Part shown: positions 8,521 through 16,436 of the stretch, in pieces
How positions within the stretch are numbered: position 1 is the first letter of the stretch
Layout of the letters: every line of letters begins with the position of its first letter
The notes under the pieces: model-generated
The model's database searches: none
Told to the model about the DNA's origin: nothing
Seen by the model: only the letters and a program-made list of their open reading frames with translations
Translations under genes and position numbers: made by a program
DNA from: Spirochaetia bacterium
Lineage (GTDB): Bacteria; Spirochaetota; Spirochaetia; Treponematales; Breznakiellaceae
Direction of reading: 5' to 3'
DNA length: 28,017 nt
Assembly: GCA_026002025.1 (NCBI GenBank)
Contig: BOAU01000021.1
Span: 1 to 28,017, forward strand

Positions 8521-9348
8521 TTGAAATTCAAATTCATTTTCATCCTTTCTAATATAATCATCCTTTTTCTGTCGGCAATCTTTTTGATGAATTTTGCCCC
8601 CCTAATGGCGCTGATCCCTGGCACCGGTCTTATTATACTCGATATTCTTTATTTTTCCAACAGGCGATTGTTTCTGCTTATGGAGCGGGGGGATTATCCT
8701 GCCCTTTCCGGCTATCTTGAGATGAGGGTCCTCCGCAGGGGGCATTATTTTCCTCCCCTGGTGCGGCTTTTGGCCGACACCTATTTGGCCATGGCCGATA
8801 CCGCGGGGGTGATGAATCTGGAAAACAAGGCCGCCCTGGTTAAGCCCGCCCTGCTTGAGTCAAATGCCTTTGTTTTTGGCACTGCCCGGCTCCTGGCCGC
8901 CGACAATGCCGGGGCGGTCCGCTTTTTTGCCGCCCGCCTTGAACCGGCGCAGGCCGGGCGGCACGGAAACATCAGGGGCCGGACGCGGAAGGGACCGCAG
9001 GCCGCAGGCCGGAACCTGCCCTGGGTCCGCTGGTACTACGGTTTTTCCCTGCTCCTGGACCGGCAGTTTACCCCGGCGGCGGAACAGTTCAGGCTGCTGG
9101 CCGAGGATTCCTCCGATATTCTGATCGCCGGTCTTTCGGCGTATTTTTTGGGGACCACTTTGCAGCGGAATGCGGATAATGGCCTGGTCTACCTTGCCGC
9201 AGCCCAGCAGGGACGCAGCCGGGTGCAGAAAGCGGTTCAAGACAAGACGGGGTGGCTGGCAAAGGCGGGGAAGCTGAAACATGAAGTTCATACGGTTATT
9301 CTGCAAAAATATATTGAGGAAGCCGGTGACTGGCTTTTTGGAGGTTGA
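8521..9348 (+). CDS. Unknown membrane protein with helical-repeat-like domain
   Basis: I do not recognise this 275-residue protein. It starts with a hydrophobic hairpin (two membrane helices at about 3-21 and 24-43), followed by an alpha-helical soluble part. That part has Ala/Leu-rich segments such as RLLADTYLAMAD and EQFRLLAEDSSDILIAGLSAYFLG that look like degenerate TPR repeats. The chosen start is TTG at 8521, with AGGAG eight bases upstream. A longer frame from ATG 8461 would add 20 residues with no ribosome site and would run back into the divergent HD-GYP gene. alaA follows after 3 bases and its ribosome site lies in this gene's end, so the two are co-transcribed. Confidence 0.75.
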   Translation: MKFKFIFILSNIIILFLSAIFLMNFAPLMALIPGTGLIILDILYFSNRRLFLLMERGDYPALSGYLEMRVLRRGHYFPPLVRLLADTYLAMADTAGVMNLENKAALVKPALLESNAFVFGTARLLAADNAGAVRFFAARLEPAQAGRHGNIRGRTRKGPQAAGRNLPWVRWYYGFSLLLDRQFTPAAEQFRLLAEDSSDILIAGLSAYFLGTTLQRNADNGLVYLAAAQQGRSRVQKAVQDKTGWLAKAGKLKHEVHTVILQKYIEEAGDWLFGG

Positions 9349-9351
9349 AAT

Positions 9352-10569
9352 ATGAGAAATTTTACAAAATCGGCGAAGCTGGAAAATGTCTGTTACGATA
9401 TCCGGGGGCCGGTGCTGAAAGAGGCAAAGCGGATGGAGGACGAGGGCTTTCAGATTTTGAAGCTCAATATCGGCAACCCCGCTACCTTCGGCTTTAATGC
9501 CCCCGACGAGATCATCCACGATATCATCGTCAATCTGCGGAACGCCCAGGGCTACTGCGATTCCCAGGGGCTTTTTGCCGCCCGCAAGGCCGTCATGCAG
9601 GATTTCCAGTCCAAGGGGGTGATGGACGTTGAAATCGGCGACATCTACATCGGCAATGGGGTGAGCGAGCTCATCATGATCGCCATGCAGGGCCTTTTGG
9701 ACAGCGGGGACGAAGTTCTGGTCCCCATGCCCGATTATCCCCTGTGGACCGCCGCGGTGACCCTTTCCGGAGGAAAGGCTGTCCACTACCTCTGCGATGA
9801 ATCCGCCGGGTGGAACCCCGACCTGGACGACATCCGCGCCAAGGTGACGGAAAAGACCAAGGCCATTGTGGTGATCAACCCCAACAACCCCACCGGCGCG
9901 GTCTACGACCGCTCAACCCTGGAAGGGATCGCCCGCGTCGCCCGGGAACACGAGCTTATTGTCTATGCCGATGAGATTTACGACCGCATCACCTACGACG
10001 GGGCAAAGCATATTCCCATGGCATCAATAGACCCGGAGATTCTTACCATCTGTTTTAACGGCATGTCCAAGGCCTACCGGGCCGCAGGTTTCCGGGCGGG
10101 ATGGATGGCCCTGTCGGGGAACAAGAAAAGCGCCAAAGGCTATGTCGAGGGGCTGGAAATGCTCAGCAACATGCGGCTCTGCGCCAACGTGCCCGCCCAG
10201 TTCGGCATACAGACCGCCCTCGGCGGCTACCAGAGCATCAACGACCTGGTCCTCCCCGGCGGCCGTCTCAAGGAACAGCGGGACACCGCAGTGAACATGG
10301 CCAACGCCATCCCCGGCCTTTCGGTGGTGATGCCCCGGGGCGCCCTGTACTGTTTCCCCAAAATCGACGTAAAGCGCTTCAACATTACCGATGACGAGCG
10401 CTTTGCCATAGACCTGCTCTGGGAACAGCGGATTCTTTTGGTCCACGGCACGGGTTTTAACTGGAAAGATCCGGACCACTTCCGCATCGTCTTTCTTCCG
10501 GATCAGGATACTTTGGCGGACGCCATGCGGAGGCTGGGGGTGTTTTTGGAGCATTATCGGCAGGGGTAA
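9352..10569 (+). CDS. alaA: Alanine-forming aminotransferase (class I PLP enzyme, AlaA-like)
   Basis: This 405-residue fold-type I aminotransferase closely matches the AlaA (YfbQ) subgroup, which makes alanine from pyruvate and glutamate. Landmarks are NPNNPTGAVY (176-185), Asp207 in YADEIYD, the PLP-binding Lys240 in NGMSKAYR, the AGFRAGWM arginine region that follows, and the long AlaA-type block GLEMLSNMRLCANVPAQFG near 265-285. A GGAGG site (9340-9344) lies 7 bases before the ATG. It is the second gene of a short operon with the unknown membrane protein and is followed by a hairpin. Alanine made here could feed peptidoglycan precursors, but that link is only suggested by the envelope genes nearby. 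Confidence 0.93.
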   Translation: MRNFTKSAKLENVCYDIRGPVLKEAKRMEDEGFQILKLNIGNPATFGFNAPDEIIHDIIVNLRNAQGYCDSQGLFAARKAVMQDFQSKGVMDVEIGDIYIGNGVSELIMIAMQGLLDSGDEVLVPMPDYPLWTAAVTLSGGKAVHYLCDESAGWNPDLDDIRAKVTEKTKAIVVINPNNPTGAVYDRSTLEGIARVAREHELIVYADEIYDRITYDGAKHIPMASIDPEILTICFNGMSKAYRAAGFRAGWMALSGNKKSAKGYVEGLEMLSNMRLCANVPAQFGIQTALGGYQSINDLVLPGGRLKEQRDTAVNMANAIPGLSVVMPRGALYCFPKIDVKRFNITDDERFAIDLLWEQRILLVHGTGFNWKDPDHFRIVFLPDQDTLADAMRRLGVFLEHYRQG

Positions 10570-10572
10570 AAA

Positions 10573-10614
10573 AAAGACGGTGCGCCTGGACGTCGGTATG
10601 CGCACCGTCTTTGA
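10573..10614 (+). terminator. Hairpin terminator after alaA
   Basis: A perfect 13-bp stem (10573-10585 with 10600-10612, AAAGACGGTGCGC and its complement) has a 14-base loop and begins 3 bases after the alaA stop. The T tract on the right is short (TCTTTG) and there are eight A on the left, so it may work as well for the convergent - strand gene that ends at 10682. Confidence 0.75.
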
Positions 10615-10681
10615 TATTTGGGGGTATTACCCTCCCACTGTATTAAATATCGGTTTTCTGTTTTGGAACTTGAGAAGGATT

Positions 10682-12574
10682 TTACTTTTTCAAGACTGAA
10701 AGCTGATATTCCGCCGCCTCTGTCAGAGCCCGGCAGGTTTTGGCGGAAAATTCCAGGTATTGCCGAAAGGGATCGCTTTTACCGGCCGCGCCGGTTCCCT
10801 GTTCTTCAGGAGGGGGGAAGAGAAAGCCCGCCACGTCCCTGACTTCGCTGGTTTTGATGGTCTGAAAGGCCCTGTCCAGTTTTTTAAGGATTTTACTCCG
10901 TTCGGCCTCATCCTCGGTGGCCGCCGGATAGTTCCGCAGACTGTTTTCGGCCAGGCGGGCGGCCTCACGGGCCTCGGCGCTGATCTGTTCCAGTCCCCGC
11001 AGCAGTGCAGCCTTGGCCCTTTCGTATTCCGCCGCCCGCCGGCGCACCGCTTCATCGTCATTAAATTCCATTGAAATATTTGCAAAGAGGGTTTCCAGCC
11101 GTTGGTTTATCTCCTCCCGCCGTTCAGGAAGAGCCAAAAGCTGTTCCGTCGCGGCGGTTTCCAGTCCCGCAATGGCAAGGCCCCCGGCCGAGAGGCTGTA
11201 GCTGTGTACCGCCGGATATTCCCGGAAGCGGTGTTCAAACCAGGATGCGTAGAGGGAAAGCCGGTGATCCGTCAGCACCTGGCCGCCTCCGGCTGCGGGG
11301 GCCAAAAAGGGCCGGCCGTCCCGCAGGGCCCGAACCGACCAGGTTTCCGCGGGGACCCGGCGGCCGGACTCCGCGTGGGAGCGGTCCTCAAAGAGGGCTC
11401 CCCTGAAGTGGGTTTTCAGTTCCGGGAAGGAGAGGTCAAGCCCCGCGATCCAGATCGAGGGCGTCCCAAGGACCCGTGCAAAGTCCCAGGCCGTGGTTGC
11501 CACGGAGCCACCGGCCCCCAGGTCCCCCTTGGGGTCAAGGCGGTCCTCGATGAAGCGGCCCAGGGGAAAGAGGGAGCCGCAGAGGAAGCATCCCCGGAAA
11601 GGATGCCGCAGGACCGGGGGATATACCGCGGATTCGGCAATCAGATGGGTCTTTTTCGCGGCGGAACGGTCTAGATGCCGGGCATTCCAGTACTGGGGGT
11701 CCACCACCACCGCAAAATCCGGGTCCACTCCCCATTTGAGGAGGAACCGGAGGCTCGTATCCACCGCCACAATCACACAGCGTCGGCTTATTTCTTTCAG
11801 ATAAGGGCCGATTTCATCCAGGGAAGGACCTGCGGCGGCTAAAAAGACCGGAATATCGCTACCTAATACCCCCGCAAGCCGGGAAATACCGGGGATGTCC
11901 CGGATGGCCTCCATGTTGCGGCTCAGGTTGCGGACCCAGCGTTTCCCGAAACGCCGGAGGGTGGCCATGTTGACGTCATCCCGATTGGTCCAGGCCCGTA
12001 TGCACTGTTCCACATTGGCGTACCATTCCTCATCCAATTGCATCAGCGCCCGGTTGCGGATAATCGCGGGCCTGATTTTTCCCCGGATGGGGTCTTCAAA
12101 AAGGGAAAGGGCGCCGGTAATGGCATTGCCGCTTCCCCCAACCACAAAAACGATCCGGTTTTCTGAAAGGAATTTGCCTAAATCCCGTGTTTCCAGGGCC
12201 TTTTTCAGTATTTGCCGCCGCCGTTCCACGATGATCAGGGACCGTCCGGGGCCTTTTGCCCCGGCATCTGCCGCTGCTTCTGCCGCCGTTGCCTCTGCGG
12301 CATAACCCAGCCCAAAGCCCATGATCACGATGGGACCATCAACGGCCTCTGCCCCGGTTCCGCCGGTATGAACCGGGTTTAGGCTTGCTGCCAGCCGCTG
12401 GGCCTCCCGCAGCGGGTCGCGGGGGGAGTGGACGTGGAGTCCATTTATGACCATGGAGGGAAGGCCGGCTGCGGCTGTTTCTACGGATATTTCCAGCGGG
12501 GGAGCCTCATCGTCTTTTTCAAGCTCCTCTGCCAGGCCGGGGTAAAGCCGGGTGAGCAGTGAGGGATCGGTCAT
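10682..12574 (-). CDS. Maf-like (DUF115/MptE-like) motility-associated glycosyltransferase family protein
   Basis: This 630-residue protein belongs to the MAF_flag10/DUF115 family, annotated as motility-associated factors or MptE-like. Some members transfer nonulosonic acids to flagellin. Family marks are FGLGY at about 87-91, AAAGPSLDEIG (247-256), DPDFAVVVDPQ (284-294), GGSVATTAWDFA (355-366) and GLDLSFPELKTH (378-389). The C-terminal 140 residues are charged and probably coiled coil. The ATG at 12574 overlaps the ftsI stop as ATGA. A longer start at 12637 would lie within ftsI and adds a non-conserved peptide, so I rejected it. It is the last gene of the lepB-ftsI operon. The acceptor and sugar are unknown, and a role in flagellin glycosylation is inference. 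Confidence 0.82.
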   Translation of the reverse strand: MTDPSLLTRLYPGLAEELEKDDEAPPLEISVETAAAGLPSMVINGLHVHSPRDPLREAQRLAASLNPVHTGGTGAEAVDGPIVIMGFGLGYAAEATAAEAAADAGAKGPGRSLIIVERRRQILKKALETRDLGKFLSENRIVFVVGGSGNAITGALSLFEDPIRGKIRPAIIRNRALMQLDEEWYANVEQCIRAWTNRDDVNMATLRRFGKRWVRNLSRNMEAIRDIPGISRLAGVLGSDIPVFLAAAGPSLDEIGPYLKEISRRCVIVAVDTSLRFLLKWGVDPDFAVVVDPQYWNARHLDRSAAKKTHLIAESAVYPPVLRHPFRGCFLCGSLFPLGRFIEDRLDPKGDLGAGGSVATTAWDFARVLGTPSIWIAGLDLSFPELKTHFRGALFEDRSHAESGRRVPAETWSVRALRDGRPFLAPAAGGGQVLTDHRLSLYASWFEHRFREYPAVHSYSLSAGGLAIAGLETAATEQLLALPERREEINQRLETLFANISMEFNDDEAVRRRAAEYERAKAALLRGLEQISAEAREAARLAENSLRNYPAATEDEAERSKILKKLDRAFQTIKTSEVRDVAGFLFPPPEEQGTGAAGKSDPFRQYLEFSAKTCRALTEAAEYQLSVLKK

Positions 12575-14433
12575 TCCAGCTCCAGGAAGATGATGGTGTC
12601 CGGTGTGAGCTCTGTCCCCGGAGGCGGGTCCTGCCACCTTACCCAGCCGTCCCCTTCAATTTCTATGCGGATATCGTCCCGGAGGAGGAGGGGGAGGATG
12701 GTCCGCTTGGAGAGGCCGGTAAAGTCCGGGACTTTGTCGGTGATCACCGGGAGGCGGTCATTGGGGAGGGCCACCGAGGGGGGATGGCTCAGCTGGGGGT
12801 TACGGCCCCTTGGGATCCCCAGATAATCGACCAGGGCTTCGGCGGCTTCCCGGATAGGCGGGGCGGCGATGCGGCCCCCCAGGATTTCACCCTTGGGTTT
12901 GACGATGGCCAGGTACAGCACCAGGGAAGGGTCTTCGGCGGGGAGCAGGGCGATGCAGCTGGCGATAAAGTCCGTGTCCGAATAGCCTCCCCCTGAGGGT
13001 TTACTCATCTGGGCGGTACCGGTTTTGACCGCCAGGGAAAGATCCTCCACACGGGCCCGCCAGCCCGTACCGATGTCCCTGGTTACGTCCACCATGTAGG
13101 ACCGCATGGACCGGGCGGTTTCCGCGCTGATAATCTGCCGGGCGGGACCGCTGTCCCAATCACGGACAGTTTTGCCGTCCGCCGATATGATCCGGGAGAC
13201 CACCCTCGGGGGCACCAGGATGCCGTCGTTGGCAATTGCGGAAGCGGCCTGGATCATCTGCAGAGCGGAGACCGAGATCTCCTGCCCCATGGCGATGGTG
13301 GGCTTGGACCGGTCGGACCAGCGTTCGACCGAGCGCAGGAAACCGGCTGTTTCGCCGGGGTTCCCCGCGCCGGTGCGGGCGCCGAAGCCGAAACTTTTAA
13401 GCTCGTCGAAGAAGGCGTCCGCCCCCATTTGGTCCGCCGCATAGGCCGCTCCGGCGTTGCAGGAATAGATGATGATCTCCCGGGGGCTCACCCGGCCGTG
13501 GGCGCTCAGGCAGTTGATCTGTATCTTTTCCCCCCGGCCGGTGGTCCGCTCGTAATGGCCGTTGCAGGTAAAAAAACTCTTGTCGTCTACGGCCCCGCCG
13601 TCCATCAGGGCTGCCAGGGAAAAAACCTTGAACACCGATCCCGGCTCATAGGCCCAGATCGCGGGCCGGTCCATCCGGGCGCTTTCATCGGAAAGGCGGA
13701 TGTCGTTGGGATCAAAAGTAGGGAGGGATGCGGAACCCAGGATGTCCCCGCTGCGGGGGTCCATGGCCATGAATATCACCGCTTCGGCCTGGCTTTCGGT
13801 CATGATGTTTTCTGCAATCTGCTCAAGGATAGACTGCACCCTGATGTCGATGGTGAGTATCAGCTGATTCCCGGCCGTGCTGCTCCCCTGGGCGCTCAGC
13901 TCCGCGTTAAAGGCGTACTCAATCCCCGCAAGGCCGTTGTTCTCATCCCCCACAAAGCCGATGATCTGGCTTGCCAGGTTCCGTTCCGGGTAGACCCGTC
14001 CCAGAACCGGTTCAATCCCGATACCCCGCAGCCGGCCGTTCGCGCGGGCGGCTTCAACCATCTTGATGGTGGATTCATCAACCTGTTTTTTAAGGTACAC
14101 AAAATCGCTTGCGGAAAGGTTGATCCGCTCAAGGATTTCATCGGCGGGCATTTCCAGAATGGGGGCAAGCTCTTCAACGGTCTCTTCCAGGGCGCTTATT
14201 TCCGGCCGCCATGCGCTGATATTGGCAAGCCGGGTCTGAAGGGCCAGAAGCCGGCCGTTCCTGTCCAGAATGGAGCCCCGTTCGGCAATGCGTTCCGTGC
14301 GGAGGGGTTCCGGAACTTCCCCGCCCCCCAGCATGAGCATGCCGTAGCGGGCAAGCACCGTAAGGGCGGCAATGGAAAAGAGGAATATGAAAACGATAAA
14401 CCGCTTATGGAGGGGCCTTCGGTCTTCTGCCAT
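12571..14433 (-). CDS. ftsI: Class B penicillin-binding protein, FtsI/SpoVD type with PASTA domain
   Basis: This is the septal or elongation transpeptidase that cross-links peptidoglycan. It has 620 residues: one N-terminal membrane helix (about 11-35), a dimerisation domain (about 45-200) starting RTERIAERGSILDRNG, and a transpeptidase domain. The transpeptidase has the active Ser266/Lys269 in EPGSVFK, the second motif Ser324-Cys-Asn326, and KTGT at 470-473. A single PASTA-like domain occupies about 558-620 (KVPDFTGLS, then DPPPGTEL), placing it nearer SpoVD/PBP2X than E. coli FtsI. The ATG follows the lepB stop with no gap, and the stop overlaps the Maf-like gene. Whether it serves division or elongation cannot be decided here, since no ftsA/ftsZ genes are present. 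Confidence 0.93.
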   Translation of the reverse strand: MAEDRRPLHKRFIVFIFLFSIAALTVLARYGMLMLGGGEVPEPLRTERIAERGSILDRNGRLLALQTRLANISAWRPEISALEETVEELAPILEMPADEILERINLSASDFVYLKKQVDESTIKMVEAARANGRLRGIGIEPVLGRVYPERNLASQIIGFVGDENNGLAGIEYAFNAELSAQGSSTAGNQLILTIDIRVQSILEQIAENIMTESQAEAVIFMAMDPRSGDILGSASLPTFDPNDIRLSDESARMDRPAIWAYEPGSVFKVFSLAALMDGGAVDDKSFFTCNGHYERTTGRGEKIQINCLSAHGRVSPREIIIYSCNAGAAYAADQMGADAFFDELKSFGFGARTGAGNPGETAGFLRSVERWSDRSKPTIAMGQEISVSALQMIQAASAIANDGILVPPRVVSRIISADGKTVRDWDSGPARQIISAETARSMRSYMVDVTRDIGTGWRARVEDLSLAVKTGTAQMSKPSGGGYSDTDFIASCIALLPAEDPSLVLYLAIVKPKGEILGGRIAAPPIREAAEALVDYLGIPRGRNPQLSHPPSVALPNDRLPVITDKVPDFTGLSKRTILPLLLRDDIRIEIEGDGWVRWQDPPPGTELTPDTIIFLELE

Positions 14434-14817
14434 TTAATATCCTAACACCTTTCCAATAATGTTATCCATCCTGACCGGCCCGTAGGAACGGGAATCAAAA
14501 GACTGGAGGCTGTTATCACCCAGGGCCATAAATTCCCCGGTGGGCAAAATATCGGCGCAGCGTTTTACCGCAGTCATTCCCTGGGGGGTATAGAAAACCA
14601 CCACGTCCCCTTGCCTCGGCACGGACCACCGCAGAAGATAATCCTTTGACCAGGGAAGACGGAAACCGTAGACCAGCCGGTTTACCACCAGCACGGTCCC
14701 GCTCTGTATGGCGGGATTCATGGAACTGCCTTCGGCGATCATAAAATCAAACAAAAAAAATTTCATGATCACCGCCGTGATAAGGGCCGCCCCCATCGCC
14801 TTCGCCATATCAGACAC
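14434..14817 (-). CDS. lepB: Signal peptidase I, minimal form
   Basis: This is the inner-membrane serine protease that removes Sec signal peptides. The protein has one membrane helix (about 8-25), the catalytic Ser motif in EGSSMNPAIQSG (residues 29-40), a box D-like lysine in TAVKRC near 83, and box E GDNSLQSFDSRSYG near 98-111. At 127 residues it is well below the usual 160 to 320. Only about 14 residues separate the KRC motif from GDNS, so the usual beta-rich insertion is absent, yet all catalytic elements are seen. The start may be GTG at 14817 or, better, ATG at 14808; a TATACT box lies at 14819-14824, suggesting a very short leader. It is first in the operon with ftsI and the Maf-like gene. 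Confidence 0.9.
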   Translation of the reverse strand: MSDMAKAMGAALITAVIMKFFLFDFMIAEGSSMNPAIQSGTVLVVNRLVYGFRLPWSKDYLLRWSVPRQGDVVVFYTPQGMTAVKRCADILPTGEFMALGDNSLQSFDSRSYGPVRMDNIIGKVLGY

Positions 14818-14818
14818 A

Positions 14819-14826
14819 AGTATAAT
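14819..14826. promoter_or_regulatory. Overlapping divergent -10 boxes for lepB and the M23 gene
   Basis: TATAAT (14821-14826) on the + strand is a perfect -10 box. On the - strand, TATACT (14824-14819, 5 of 6) overlaps it. They lie between divergent genes at 14817 (-) and 14860 (+). No clear -35 hexamer was found for either, so this is a suggestive site only. Initiation from the - box would give a leader of only a few bases for lepB. Confidence 0.4.
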
Positions 14827-14859
14827 GATTAGTACGATTTATGTCGATAAACCAGTATT

Positions 14860-16245
14860 ATGCGGAATATGATTATAGAGCAGCACGTCAGCCGCCGGCA
14901 GAAGTCTCTGATTCCCCATCAGACAACCGGAGATTTTTTGCGGAACTCCCTCCGGGGAATGGCTCCCTTAAGTACCGATGTGATCCGGCAGATAAAGCAG
15001 AAGCCATCTCATATTCGCAGGGGCCATGTTAAAAAACAGGGTCCAAGCGCCGACATCCGCTCGGCCCCCTGGATTCTCCATCAGGATGTTCCCCGGAATT
15101 TTCATTTTAAGATGCCGGACCTTTCCGGCCTTTTTGAAGAGAAACAGGCAAAAACCCAGGTCCCCAAAAATGATGCGCGAAAGGATGCGCGGGTATTCAA
15201 TTTTTCAGAGGGCGTTGCCGTTCAGGCTGAAAAGCCCCAGGAAAAGACATCGGGCTTTCCCCTTGCGCCGGTTCTGGCTGCCTGCGGGGTTCTGGTTTTT
15301 TCATTGTTTATTCTTAACTGGCAGAATACTCCCCTGGCACAGGGTAATACCCCCTGGCAGAACTCCGCCCTTGCCCGGCTTTTTGACGGGACACCTGTCC
15401 TGGAACCCCGTGAGGACGCAGGGGCCGGCCGGAACCTAGCCGCCTATGCGGGCTTAAGCTTTTTGGGCGAAGCGGCCCCGCTTGAGGCTGAAAAGAATAT
15501 CCCCCTGGATTTGATGGAAGCCTTTTCCTGGACAAACTACAAGGTACAGAAGGGCGATTCGGTGTCCAAAATCGCGGCGGCCAACGCCCTTTCCATGGAC
15601 GCCATCATCGCGTCCAACAACATTACCAATGCCCGCAGTCTCCGGATCGGGGAAATGATCAGGATACCCAATATGGACGGCATCCCCTATACGGTGAAGA
15701 ACGGGGACAGCCTTTCAAAAATTTCCACTGCCATGGGGGTGCCCCTGGAGGCGATCCTTGACGCCAACGACATCCAGAGCGACAGCATCGGCGCCGGAAC
15801 AGTGCTTTTTATTCCCGGCGCAAAAATGAAAAAAGAAGATCTCAAACTTGCTTTGGGTGAACTCTTTATCTATCCCATTAAGGGACGGCTCTCCAGCCCC
15901 TTTGGCTGGCGGGATGATCCCATCAGCGGTGTGCGGCGCCACCATGCGGCCCTGGATCTCGCGGCGCCCATGGGAACCCCGATCAAGGCGGCCATGGACG
16001 GTACGATTGCGGTGGTGGGGTTTGACGCAACCTACGGCAACTACATCATCATCAGTCATGGGAACAGCTTTCAGACCATGTACGCCCATTTAAGTCTTGT
16101 GTCTGTCAAGAAAGGGGCTGCGGTTCTTCAGGGTTCCAAGATAGGGGAAGTGGGCAGCACCGGGTACAGCACGGGGCCCCATCTTCATTTTGCGGTATAT
16201 AAGAATGGAAGGGCGGTTAATCCACTTGAATATCTTAACAAATAG
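14860..16245 (+). CDS. Membrane-anchored LysM/M23 peptidoglycan hydrolase
   Basis: This protein of up to 461 residues probably cuts, or helps remodel, peptidoglycan in the periplasm. A basic cytoplasmic N-terminus of about 130 residues precedes one membrane helix (133-154). Two LysM domains follow (about 226-270, YKVQKGDSVSKIA; about 276-319, YTVKNGDSLSKIS), then an M23 (LytM) domain (about 343-457). The M23 zinc motifs are complete: HHAALD (His362, Asp366), His410 in YAHL, and HLHF at 441-444. The start is uncertain because no ribosome site is clear before 14860, 14869 or the internal ATG at 14959. GC content at third codon positions supports this frame as coding from about 14869. It is divergent from lepB. 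Confidence 0.88.
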   Translation: MRNMIIEQHVSRRQKSLIPHQTTGDFLRNSLRGMAPLSTDVIRQIKQKPSHIRRGHVKKQGPSADIRSAPWILHQDVPRNFHFKMPDLSGLFEEKQAKTQVPKNDARKDARVFNFSEGVAVQAEKPQEKTSGFPLAPVLAACGVLVFSLFILNWQNTPLAQGNTPWQNSALARLFDGTPVLEPREDAGAGRNLAAYAGLSFLGEAAPLEAEKNIPLDLMEAFSWTNYKVQKGDSVSKIAAANALSMDAIIASNNITNARSLRIGEMIRIPNMDGIPYTVKNGDSLSKISTAMGVPLEAILDANDIQSDSIGAGTVLFIPGAKMKKEDLKLALGELFIYPIKGRLSSPFGWRDDPISGVRRHHAALDLAAPMGTPIKAAMDGTIAVVGFDATYGNYIIISHGNSFQTMYAHLSLVSVKKGAAVLQGSKIGEVGSTGYSTGPHLHFAVYKNGRAVNPLEYLNK

Positions 16246-16295
16246 TGTCATTGTGACCTATATATCAAATAATTCGGCCCGGACCTGGAGGGTTC

Positions 16296-16427
16296 ATGCG
16301 TAATTTAGTGTTGATTCTAATTGCATTTATCGCTGTGGCGACCTTTATAAGAGCTTTTGATAATTCCGGCGCGCAAATGTCCCCCGGGATTCCCCAGGCA
16401 ATGATAGAATTTAATACCGATAAGTAA
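16296..16427 (+). CDS. Small membrane or secreted peptide, 43 residues
   Basis: A short open frame starts with ATG at 16296, behind a strong GGAGGG site (16287-16292) with a three-base spacer, and ends in TAA at 16425-16427. The peptide has a hydrophobic helix (MRNLVLILIAFIAVATFI, about 1-18) and a polar tail containing MSPGIPQAMIEF. It may be a single-pass membrane peptide or a signal peptide with a short mature part. It lies 50 bases after the M23 gene and 9 bases before the beta-propeller/NodB gene, so it is likely in the same operon and may provide coupling for the latter, whose own ribosome site is weak. I recognise no family. Confidence 0.6.
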   Translation: MRNLVLILIAFIAVATFIRAFDNSGAQMSPGIPQAMIEFNTDK

Positions 16428-16436
16428 TCGAGTAAA

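Noticed and set aside
8860..9786. 308-codon open frame on the - strand
   Set aside because: It is antisense to the unknown membrane gene and alaA and crosses their junction, with low-complexity His/Asp-rich translation and no domain.
13429..14445. 338-codon open frame on the + strand
   Set aside because: It is antisense to ftsI, which has all three transpeptidase motifs. The open frame is a result of high GC and codon bias.
14841..15032. Alternative frame starting ATG 14841 (63 codons, acidic and Tyr-rich N-terminus) as the true start of the M23 gene joined by a frameshift
   Set aside because: Third-position GC is about 43 percent in this frame and about 59 percent in the 14860 frame over the same stretch. 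The latter also continues into the protein without any shift, so no frameshift is needed.
16251..16275. TTGTGA with nearby TATATAT as a promoter for the 43-residue ORF
   Set aside because: The two elements are too close together for a -35/-10 pair, and nothing -10-like lies at the proper distance.
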